This document shows, one piece after another, positions 57,557-64,000 of a stretch of DNA of 64,000 nucleotides. Position 1 is the first letter of the stretch, and each line of letters opens with the position of its first letter. Under the pieces are notes generated by a model. That model saw nothing but the letters and a program-made list of their open reading frames with translations. It did no database searches and was not told where the DNA came from. Position numbers and translations under genes: made by a program. The stretch covers positions 372,001-436,000 of the forward strand of contig CAVYRD010000011.1 in assembly GCA_963770865.1 (NCBI GenBank). The letters run 5' to 3'. Source of the DNA: Miltoncostaea sp963770865. Lineage in GTDB: Bacteria; Actinomycetota; Thermoleophilia; Miltoncostaeales; Miltoncostaeaceae.

Positions 57557-57636
57557 TACAACCGACGCCGACCCCACAGCTCCCTCGCCAACCGCCCACC
57601 CATCAGCCGTGTCGCGCAGGTCCGTGGTCAGATCAC

Positions 57637-59685
57637 CTAGGCGCCTCCCCCGGCGGGGACCGGCAGACGCATCCGAAGCCTCAGCCCGCCGAGTTCTCCC
57701 GGCATGAGCTCCACCCGGCCCCCGAGCTCGGCCGCGCGCTCGCGGATCGAGGCCAAGCCGACGCCCTGCCCGGCCTCCGAGGACATGCCGGCGCCGTCGT
57801 CCTCGACGCTCAGCACCACCTCATCGCCCGCCGTGCGGATGTTAACGCGGCAGCGGCGCGCGCCCGAGTGCCGCACCACGTTCGTCAGCGCCTCGGTGGC
57901 CGCCCGGTAGAGCGCAAGCTCGACCGCGGCGGGCAGCGCGCGCTCCGCCGCCACCTCGACCTCCAAAGGACCCAGCCGGGCGGAGTGGATGCGGACGGCC
58001 TCGACCAGCCCCAGCTGGTCGAGGGCCGGGGGGCGGAGGCCACGGGCGATGCGCCGGACGTCATCGATCGCGACGCGGGCCTGCACGCGCGCCTCGTCCA
58101 GCAGCCCGTCCCGCTCCGGGGCGTGGCGCGCGGCGTCGAGCATCAGGGCGATGCCCGCGAGCGCCGGGCCGAGGCCGTCATGGAGGTCGCGGCGAAGGGC
58201 GCGCCGCTCCTCCTCCCGCGCCCGGACGATCTCGTCGCGGGACCGCGCCAGCTCGGCGGCGAGGCGGAGCGCTTCGACCGTGGGGGCGAGCTGGCGGACG
58301 AGCAGGTCCACCAGGGCGAGGTCCGACGGCGCGTACCCCTCCCCCGTCCCCCGCGCGCCGAGCTCGAGGCGCCCGAGGGTCCGCCCCGAGTGGACCAGCG
58401 GGCGGACGACCGCCGGCTGCCCGGCGCTCGCGCCCCACCGGCCCGCTTCCAGGGGCACGTCCGCGGCCGGGACGATCGCGGCGTGCGCGGCGCCGAGGGC
58501 CTCGCAGATCTCGCGCGCGAAGCCGTCGAGGCCCTCCTCGCCGTCGCCCGCCCGCGCAGCCTCGCGGGTGAGCCGGACGGACGCCACGGCGGGATCGCGG
58601 TGCCCGTACAGCAGGCGCTCGACGGCCCGCCCGACGCCGCGCAGCGCGGGCACGGCAACGGCCGCCGCGACGAGGCACCCGGTGACGATGGCCGGCCCCG
58701 CGGCGTCGATGGACGCGCCGAGCGCGAAAGCGCCGGCCGCGACGAGCAGGCCCGCCCCGACCTCCCCGGCCACCAGGAAGGCCCGGCGCAGGTCGGGGTC
58801 GAGGGCGATCACCCCGTGTCGCACGACAGCCACCGTGGCGGCCCCGGCGAACGCGGCGACGCAGGCCGTCAGCGTCACCGCGTAGACGGCTCCCCCGGCC
58901 ACGTCGTGCAGCGCGATCCAGAGCACGAAGTTGGCCGCCAGCAGCCGGGCCGCCCACAGCCCCGCACGCATCCCCGGACCCTGATCGCGGCGCGCGCGCA
59001 CGTGCACCGCGACCATGCCCGCGACCACCCCGATCGGCACCCCGAAGCCCGCGATGCCGAGGGCGCCGACGGCCGTCGCCCACGACTCCGGCACCGGCAG
59101 AGGGTTACGGAGGCCGGGCGCGTCCTGGAGCGGGCCGGGGTCGAGGATCCCGCGCAGCGCGATGGCCCCGAGCCCGCCCGCGAGCGCCCAGGCCACGGGC
59201 CTCCAGCGGCGCCCGGGCAGCCGTCCGTCCGGGAACAGGAGGAGCGGCCAGGTCACGAGGACCAGCATCCCGACGAAGGCCCAGTTCTCGAGCCATCCCG
59301 CCCAGGTCAGGAGCGGGCGGCCCCCGTCCGGCGGGACGCCGTCCGCCCACGCCATCCCGACGATCCAGAGCGATGCGAGACAGCCGCCGCCAAGCAGTGC
59401 GCGTCCCACGCCGTGGCCGGGACGGCTCGCCAGCACGAGGCCGCCGAGCGCCGCGCAGACCGCCACCGCGAGACCCAGGCCGACGAGGACGAGGATGTCC
59501 CCCGGATCGCGCCCCGCGTCTCCCAGGGGCGCGACGGCGACCGCCGAGGCGACGAGAGCGACCGCCGCGCACGCGGCCAGGACCGGCAGGGGCCCCGCCG
59601 CACCGAGGCGCGAGAGCGCCGCCCGCGGGCCCAGGCCGCGGCGGCCGGCGACGGTGGTGGCGGAGGGCATCGGCAGAACCATCAT
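57637..59685 (-). CDS. NarL-type membrane sensor histidine kinase
   Basis: About 682 residues. Eight to ten N-terminal TM segments (PLPVLAACAAVALVASAVAV, ILVLVGLGLAVAVCAALGGL and others) lead to a GAF-like region, a HisKA_3 dimerisation helix with the phospho-His in EEERRALRRDLHDGLGPALA, and an HATPase with NVVRHSGA, VEDDGAG and GVGLASIRERAAELGG. Its likely partner is the response regulator at 54.2-54.8 kb. ATG at 59685 chosen; in-frame starts up to 59733 precede it. Confidence 0.92.
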   Translation of the reverse strand: MMVLPMPSATTVAGRRGLGPRAALSRLGAAGPLPVLAACAAVALVASAVAVAPLGDAGRDPGDILVLVGLGLAVAVCAALGGLVLASRPGHGVGRALLGGGCLASLWIVGMAWADGVPPDGGRPLLTWAGWLENWAFVGMLVLVTWPLLLFPDGRLPGRRWRPVAWALAGGLGAIALRGILDPGPLQDAPGLRNPLPVPESWATAVGALGIAGFGVPIGVVAGMVAVHVRARRDQGPGMRAGLWAARLLAANFVLWIALHDVAGGAVYAVTLTACVAAFAGAATVAVVRHGVIALDPDLRRAFLVAGEVGAGLLVAAGAFALGASIDAAGPAIVTGCLVAAAVAVPALRGVGRAVERLLYGHRDPAVASVRLTREAARAGDGEEGLDGFAREICEALGAAHAAIVPAADVPLEAGRWGASAGQPAVVRPLVHSGRTLGRLELGARGTGEGYAPSDLALVDLLVRQLAPTVEALRLAAELARSRDEIVRAREEERRALRRDLHDGLGPALAGIALMLDAARHAPERDGLLDEARVQARVAIDDVRRIARGLRPPALDQLGLVEAVRIHSARLGPLEVEVAAERALPAAVELALYRAATEALTNVVRHSGARRCRVNIRTAGDEVVLSVEDDGAGMSSEAGQGVGLASIRERAAELGGRVELMPGELGGLRLRMRLPVPAGGGA

Positions 59686-59806
59686 GCGGCCTCGGACCGC
59701 GCGGACGCCACCCCGGCGCGGCCTCCGACGCATCCGGTCCTGGGCATTGTGTACGGCGTTGCAACAATGGTTACATTTCGGCGACTTGGGCCACGCACCC
59801 CCTCAC

Positions 59807-60706
59807 TTGATCGCCCTCTCCGACGTCGCGTCCGCCGAGCCGGACCTCGTGGGCGGCAAGGCGCGCGGGTTCGCGGCGCTCCGCGCGGCCGGGCTCCCGG
59901 TCCCCGAGGGCTTCGTCCTCACCACCGCCGTCCACCGCGCGGCGCTCGCAGACTCCGGACGGGTGCCCGACGCCGTGGCCGGCGAGGTGGCGCGGCTCGT
60001 TGCCGGGTTCGGCGACGCCCCCCTCGCGGTGCGCTCGTCGGCGTCCGGCGAGGACGGCGGCGACCACTCCCACGCGGGCCAGTACCTGACCCGCCTGGGA
60101 GTCCGCGGCCACGAGGAGGCGCTCGGCGCCGTGCGCGACTGCTGGGCCTCGGCCGCCGAGGGCCGAGCGGCCGCCTACCGCGCCCACCGCGGCCAGGACG
60201 GGGCCGTCCACATGGCGGTCATCGTGCAGCGGCTGGCGCACGGGGAGGCTGCCGGGGTCTGCATGAGCTGCGACCCGGTGACCGGCGACCGGGGCACCAT
60301 CGTCGTGAACGCCTCATACGGCCTCGGAGAGCTGGTCGTGAGCGGGCTCGTCACGCCCGACGACTACCGCCTGGCCCGGAAGGACGGCGCTCTCGTCGCC
60401 TTCGCCCCCGGCTACAAGGACCTCACGCTCGTCATGGGGGACGACGGGCCGGTGGAGATGGAGGTGCCCGAGCACCTCCGGGAGGCGCGCGTGCTCGACG
60501 ACGCGCACCTCGCGGAGCTCCACGACGGCGTCCTGCGCTGCGAGCGGGTGCTCGGCCGGCCCGCGGACTGCGAGTTCAGCATCGTCGACGGCCGCGTCAT
60601 GTGGCTGCAGTGCCGTCCCATGACCGCCCTCGGCGCCGCCGAGAAGCCCGACACGCCCCCGGCGCCCGCCGCCGGGCCCATCGACCACACGGGAGCACAC
60701 CGCTGA
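59807..60706 (+). CDS. PEP-utilising enzyme, ATP-grasp (PPDK N-terminal) subunit
   Basis: A 299-residue protein starting at a TTG (LIALSDVASAEPDLVGGKAR). ATP-grasp features: GGKARGFAALRAAGLPVPEG, AVRSSASGEDGGDHSHAGQY, VIVQRLAHGEAAGVCMSCDP, NASYGLGELVVSGLVTPDDY and WLQCRPMT at the end. It contains only the ATP-binding module; the His-domain is on the next gene (stop and ATG overlap as TGATG). Together they equal one rifampin phosphotransferase/PEP synthase-like enzyme. No clear ribosome site precedes the TTG; GTTGCAAC (59758-59765) in the upstream gap is a small palindrome. Confidence 0.85.
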   Translation: MIALSDVASAEPDLVGGKARGFAALRAAGLPVPEGFVLTTAVHRAALADSGRVPDAVAGEVARLVAGFGDAPLAVRSSASGEDGGDHSHAGQYLTRLGVRGHEEALGAVRDCWASAAEGRAAAYRAHRGQDGAVHMAVIVQRLAHGEAAGVCMSCDPVTGDRGTIVVNASYGLGELVVSGLVTPDDYRLARKDGALVAFAPGYKDLTLVMGDDGPVEMEVPEHLREARVLDDAHLAELHDGVLRCERVLGRPADCEFSIVDGRVMWLQCRPMTALGAAEKPDTPPAPAAGPIDHTGAHR

Positions 60707-62337
60707 TGAACGTCTCCTCGCAGGCGCCCGAGTTCCCCGTCACCTGGCGTGACCCGGCGGACGCCGCCCTCACGTGGTTCCGAGACGCCATGCACTTCCC
60801 GGCGCCCGTCACGCCCCTGACCGGGGCGTTCCTGCAGGAGTGCCTCGAGCCGGGCGTGGCGGCGGCCTGCGACACTCTCCACTCGCCGCTGGCCACGCTC
60901 CGCCACAGCTCCTTCGGCGGCTGGGTGTTCAACTCCCCCGTCCCGGCCGTCCCCCCGGAGGGGATGGAGGCCCGCATCGCCGAGCACATCCCGGTGATGA
61001 CCGGCCACATGGACGACCTGCGCCGCCGCTGGGACGACGAGTATCAGCCACGGGTCGTCGAGCTCACGGAGGAGATCGACGCCCTCGACTTCTCCGGCGA
61101 CGCGGAGTCGGCGCGCGCCGCGCTCGATCGCCTGGTGTCGGCGAACGTCGAGATCTGGCGCATCCACTTCCTCGTCGTGTTCCCCAAGCTCGCCGCCGGC
61201 GAGCGGTTCTCGGCCATCTACACGCAGGCCGTCGGCGCGTCGACGGCGGAGATGGACCCCTACCGATGCCTGCAGGGGCTCCCCAACAAGAGCCTCGAGG
61301 CCGACCGGGCCCTGTGGCAGCTCGCGCGGGACGCGGGCCCGGGGGTGGCGGAGGTCCTCCTGGCGGGCTCGCCCGCGGACGCCCTGGAGGCCCTGGACCA
61401 CAGCCCCGAGGGCCGGGAGTGGCGCGAGCGCTTCGCGGCGTTCCTCGACGCCTACGGGCAGCGGGCGCAGGCGATGGACCTCTCCGCGCCGACGTGGGCC
61501 GAGGAGCCGTCCTTCGCGGTCGAGACCCTCCGTCGCTTCCTCACTGCCGACGCCGGCGATCCGGAGGGCCAGCGCGCGCGCCTTCTCGCCGAGTCGGAGG
61601 CCCTGGTCGCGGCCGCCCGCGCCCGCATCGACGACCCCGGCCTGCGCGCCGCCTTCGACGGCGCCCTCGAGGTCGCCCGCGCCGCCTGGCCGCTCGAGGA
61701 GGACCACGCCTTCTACATCGACCAGCGCTCGCTCGCCGGCGCCACCCGCCGCGCCTGCCGGCGCCTGGGCGTGGCGCTCGTCGGGCAGGGCCGGCTGCCG
61801 GCCGTCGAGGACGTCTGGTTCCTCGACATCGACGGCCTGCGGGCCGGCATCGCGGAAGAGGACCTGGCGCAGTGTGTGCACGACGCCCGCCACGCGTTCG
61901 CCGAGTCGAGCCTCCTCGACCCCCCGCCCTTCATCGGCGCGCCGCCCGACCCGCACGCCCCCGTCAACCCGGGCCTCGTCAAGTTCTTCGGCCGCCCGGG
62001 CCCGCCCGAGGTGGACGAGAACGTCCTGCGCGGCTCGGCCGGCTCGCGCGGCCGCGCGGAGGGCATCGCGCGCGTCGTGCGGTCGGTCGAGGAGCTCCAC
62101 CGGCTGCAGCCCGGCGAGATCCTCGTCTGCCGGTCGACCACGCCCCCGTGGACCCCGGCGTTCGCGTCCATCGCGGCGCTCGTCACCGACACCGGCGGCG
62201 TGCTGGCGCACGGCGCCATCGTCGCCCGGGAGTACGCGATCCCGGCGGTGATGGGCACGAAGGTCGGGACCCGCGTGATCCAGGACGGCCAGCGGATCAC
62301 GGTGGACGGCGACGCGGGCACGGTCCTCCTCGCCTGA
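60706..62337 (+). CDS. PEP-utilising enzyme, substrate and phosphohistidine-domain subunit (rifampin phosphotransferase-like)
   Basis: A 543-residue protein. The first about 440 residues are helical and match the middle (substrate) domain position of rifampin phosphotransferase (FRDAMHFPAPVTPLTGAFLQ; SEALVAAARARIDDPG; DHAFYIDQRSLAGATRRACR). The last about 100 form the swivelling His domain: GEILVCRSTTPPWTPAF, then TDTGGVLAHGAIVAREYAIP with the catalytic His in LAHG. In RPH the three parts are one chain of about 860 residues; here the sum is 842. It may phosphorylate an antibiotic or another hydrophobic molecule; the real substrate is unknown. Confidence 0.83.
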   Translation: MNVSSQAPEFPVTWRDPADAALTWFRDAMHFPAPVTPLTGAFLQECLEPGVAAACDTLHSPLATLRHSSFGGWVFNSPVPAVPPEGMEARIAEHIPVMTGHMDDLRRRWDDEYQPRVVELTEEIDALDFSGDAESARAALDRLVSANVEIWRIHFLVVFPKLAAGERFSAIYTQAVGASTAEMDPYRCLQGLPNKSLEADRALWQLARDAGPGVAEVLLAGSPADALEALDHSPEGREWRERFAAFLDAYGQRAQAMDLSAPTWAEEPSFAVETLRRFLTADAGDPEGQRARLLAESEALVAAARARIDDPGLRAAFDGALEVARAAWPLEEDHAFYIDQRSLAGATRRACRRLGVALVGQGRLPAVEDVWFLDIDGLRAGIAEEDLAQCVHDARHAFAESSLLDPPPFIGAPPDPHAPVNPGLVKFFGRPGPPEVDENVLRGSAGSRGRAEGIARVVRSVEELHRLQPGEILVCRSTTPPWTPAFASIAALVTDTGGVLAHGAIVAREYAIPAVMGTKVGTRVIQDGQRITVDGDAGTVLLA

Positions 62338-62389
62338 CGCGGCGACACCCCGCGCGCCCTCAGCGGCGCGCGGGTCGGGCGGCGCGGCG

Positions 62390-63724
62390 GTGGGCCTCTG
62401 CACCGCCGCCGCGCTCGTGCCCCTCAACTCGACGATGATCGCGGTGGCGCTCCTCGACATCGAGGGCGACCTCGACGTCTCGGTCAGCGCGGTCACCTGG
62501 CTGGTCAGCGGCTACCTGGTCGTCATGGCGCTTGCGCAGCCGCTCGGCGGGCGCATCGGCGACGCCCTCGGCCACCGGCGCACGTTCCTCGCCGGCCTGT
62601 CGGGGTTCCTCGTCGCCTCGGCCCTCGCGACCTTCGCGCCGTGGTTCGCCGCGCTGGTCGCCCTGCGGATGGCCCAGGCGCTGTTCGGCGGCCTGATGAG
62701 CCCCTGCGCGTCGGCCCTCCTGCGCGAGATCGCCCCGCCCGGGCGGCGCGGGCGGCTGTTCGGCTGGTTCGGGACCGTGATGGGGCTCGCGGCCGCCGTC
62801 GGTCCGGTGCTGGGCGGCGCGCTCGTCGGCCTCTCCGGGTGGCGGGCGATCTTCCTCGTGAACCTCCCGGTAGGCCTGTTCGCCCTGGTCACGGCGGTAC
62901 GGAGCATCCCGGCCGACCGCCCGCGCGACCGCATCCGGTCGGTGCGCTTCGACCTGCCCGGCGCGGCCGCGTTCACGGCCTTCATGGGGTCCGTGGTCGC
63001 CACCCTCTTCCTGATCACCGACGGCGTGACCCGCTGGCTCCCCGCCCTCGTGGCGACGGCCGCGTTCCTCGCGGTGTTCGTCGCCGTCGAGCGGCGCGTG
63101 CGCGAGCCGTTCGTGGCCCTCGGCCTCTTCTCCCGGCGCCCCTACGTCGGCGCGACGGCGACGGTCCTGCTCCACAACCTGGTGATGTACTCGCTCCTGC
63201 TCGTTGTGCCGATACTCGCGGAGCGCGAACTGGACCTCGGGCCGGGCGGCGCCGGCCTCCTGATCGGGGCGATGACCGGGGCCATGATGGTCGCCTCGCC
63301 GGTCGGCGGCCACCTGAGCGACCGGCTCGGCCGCCGGGCGCCGGTGGTCGCCGGGAGCGTCGTGGCCGCGGGCGCCGCCGCCGGGCTCGCGCTCGTCGCG
63401 ACCTCGGCCGGGGCCGGCGAGATCGCCGTCCTCGTCGGGATCGCAGGCGTCGGCGTCGGCCTCGCGGGGGCCTCGCTGCAGACGACGGCGGTGGAGTCTG
63501 CGCCGCACGGGATGGTGGGGGTGGCGAGCGGGGTGTTCATGACGGTGCGCTACACCGGCGGCATCGCCGCCTCGGGCCTGGCCGCCGCGGTCGCGTCGTC
63601 GGGGGACTTCCAGACAGGCTTCACGGTGCTCCTCGGCGCGGCCCTGGTCTCGATCGCGACCGCCACTGCCCTCACGGGAGCGCGCGTGGCCCGCGAGGCG
63701 GCCACCCGGCCGCGCTACGGGTAG
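62390..63724 (+). CDS. MFS transporter, DHA2 (EmrB/QacA) type
   Basis: A 444-residue protein with about 14 TM segments. Motif D1/A: LNSTMIAVALLDIEGDLDVS, WLVSGYLVVMALAQPLGGRI, GDALGHRRTFLAGL; motif C-like GLAAAVGPVLGGALVGLSGW, typical of drug/H+ antiporters. The GTG at 62390 gives a very short N-terminus; upstream in-frame codons up to 62338 have no start. Following the phosphotransferase pair by 52 bp, it could be co-expressed in a detoxification unit (inference). Confidence 0.88.
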   Translation: MGLCTAAALVPLNSTMIAVALLDIEGDLDVSVSAVTWLVSGYLVVMALAQPLGGRIGDALGHRRTFLAGLSGFLVASALATFAPWFAALVALRMAQALFGGLMSPCASALLREIAPPGRRGRLFGWFGTVMGLAAAVGPVLGGALVGLSGWRAIFLVNLPVGLFALVTAVRSIPADRPRDRIRSVRFDLPGAAAFTAFMGSVVATLFLITDGVTRWLPALVATAAFLAVFVAVERRVREPFVALGLFSRRPYVGATATVLLHNLVMYSLLLVVPILAERELDLGPGGAGLLIGAMTGAMMVASPVGGHLSDRLGRRAPVVAGSVVAAGAAAGLALVATSAGAGEIAVLVGIAGVGVGLAGASLQTTAVESAPHGMVGVASGVFMTVRYTGGIAASGLAAAVASSGDFQTGFTVLLGAALVSIATATALTGARVAREAATRPRYG

Positions 63725-64000
63725 GCGTCCGCCGCGACGGACGGCCTCGCGGGCCGCCGGCCCGCGAGGCCCAGGGTGAGGCCCGCGGCGGCGACTCCGA
63801 GCAACCCGGCCCCGAGGAAGGCGAGCTCGTATGAGTCGTCGGCCGTGCGCACCGTGCCGGCCGCCCAGGCCGCCAGCGCCCCGCCGAGTTGGTGGGCCGC
63901 GAAGATCCAGCCGAACACCACCCCCGCGTCCTCGCGCCCGAAGGCGCGCACGGTGAGGGCGACGGTCGGCGGCACGGTGGCGACCCAGTCGAGGCCGAAG
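63715..64000 (-). CDS. MFS transporter, C-terminal part (runs off the window)
   Basis: The frame is open to the window edge (FGLDWVATVPPTVALTVRAF), then has VVFGWIFAAHQLGGALAAWA and a final TM (ELAFLGAGLLGVAAAGLTLG). The GLDWVATVPPTVAL motif is common near the end of a group of actinobacterial MFS permeases. About 95 residues are present; the start lies beyond 64000. It converges on, and overlaps by 10 bp, the DHA2 transporter gene. Confidence 0.8.
   Translation of the reverse strand, partial: FGLDWVATVPPTVALTVRAFGREDAGVVFGWIFAAHQLGGALAAWAAGTVRTADDSYELAFLGAGLLGVAAAGLTLGLAGRRPARPSVAADAYP

Noticed and set aside
56614..62337. A 1907-codon open frame on the plus strand
   Set aside because: Most of it is antisense to the IS110 transposase and histidine kinase genes; only its last 543 codons (from 60706) are a real gene. 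High GC keeps antisense frames open.
1..64000. CRISPR arrays, tRNA or rRNA genes
   Set aside because: No regularly spaced direct repeats and no cloverleaf or rRNA-like segments were noticed; the five palindromes are thousands of bases apart. This was by eye, so a tRNA scan would be the decisive check.

Overview
The window is a very GC-rich (roughly 70-75 %) bacterial chromosome segment with dense, mostly 4-8 bp-overlapping genes. The gene content points to a deep-branching actinobacterium, most likely a Thermoleophilia-type soil organism. The evidence is F420 enzymes (NADPH:F420 reductase and an LLM-class F420-dependent oxidoreductase), a PcrA-type helicase, an RPF/transglycosylase-type wall hydrolase, an actinobacterial-type inositol-1-phosphate synthase, many GTG/TTG starts and many leaderless-looking promoters (TANNNT about 6-9 nt before the start codon). 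The phylum is well supported; the class is my inference.

Layout. 1-0.8 kb: the 3' end of a pyrimidine-nucleoside phosphorylase gene, then a collapsed remnant of a BMP-type nucleoside ABC transporter. 0.8-10.6 kb: an almost complete purine-ring/ureide catabolic cluster. It holds urate oxidase and 5-hydroxyisourate hydrolase (minus strand) divergent from three xanthine dehydrogenase subunits, 8-oxoguanine deaminase, OHCU decarboxylase, allantoinase, ureidoglycine aminohydrolase and a plant-like ureidoglycolate amidohydrolase. Together they would take xanthine, guanine or 8-oxoguanine through urate and allantoin to glyoxylate, CO2 and ammonia; a separate allantoate amidohydrolase is not seen. 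Between 2.4 and 5.2 kb nearly every gene carries single-base indels (mostly one extra G), which I read as consensus errors rather than decay.

10.7-24.8 kb: housekeeping and accessory genes (PfkB sugar/nucleoside kinase, CysK, PPK2, CysE with a NIL-domain protein, PcrA, FolD, NADPH:F420 reductase, nitroreductase, a small zincin, an FtsH-like protease, a pilin-like protein). 24.8-29.1 kb: a thiamine operon headed by a TPP riboswitch (thiL, ABC ATPase, permease, NMT1/Thi5-like binding protein, damaged thiD). 29.2-43.8 kb: photolyase, secreted subtilase, DUF2079 membrane protein, F420 oxidoreductase, regulators, and a glucuronyl C5-epimerase-like secreted protein. 43.8-53.4 kb: a resolvase-like protein lacking catalytic residues divergent from inositol-phosphate synthase, a double ABC exporter, a GGDEF protein, a wall hydrolase and a primary sigma factor.

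53.4-64 kb: a NarL-type response regulator and sensor kinase face each other across a block of insertion-sequence DNA. The block contains an IS481 remnant split by a truncated IS110 and an apparently intact IS110; the two IS110 copies share a conserved non-coding left end that could encode a bridge RNA. Beyond lie a two-gene, rifampin-phosphotransferase-like PEP-utilising enzyme and two MFS transporters.

Cross-cutting features: five copies of a 36-bp near-perfect palindrome sit within a few bases of gene 3' ends, and several divergent gene pairs share overlapping -10 hexamers.
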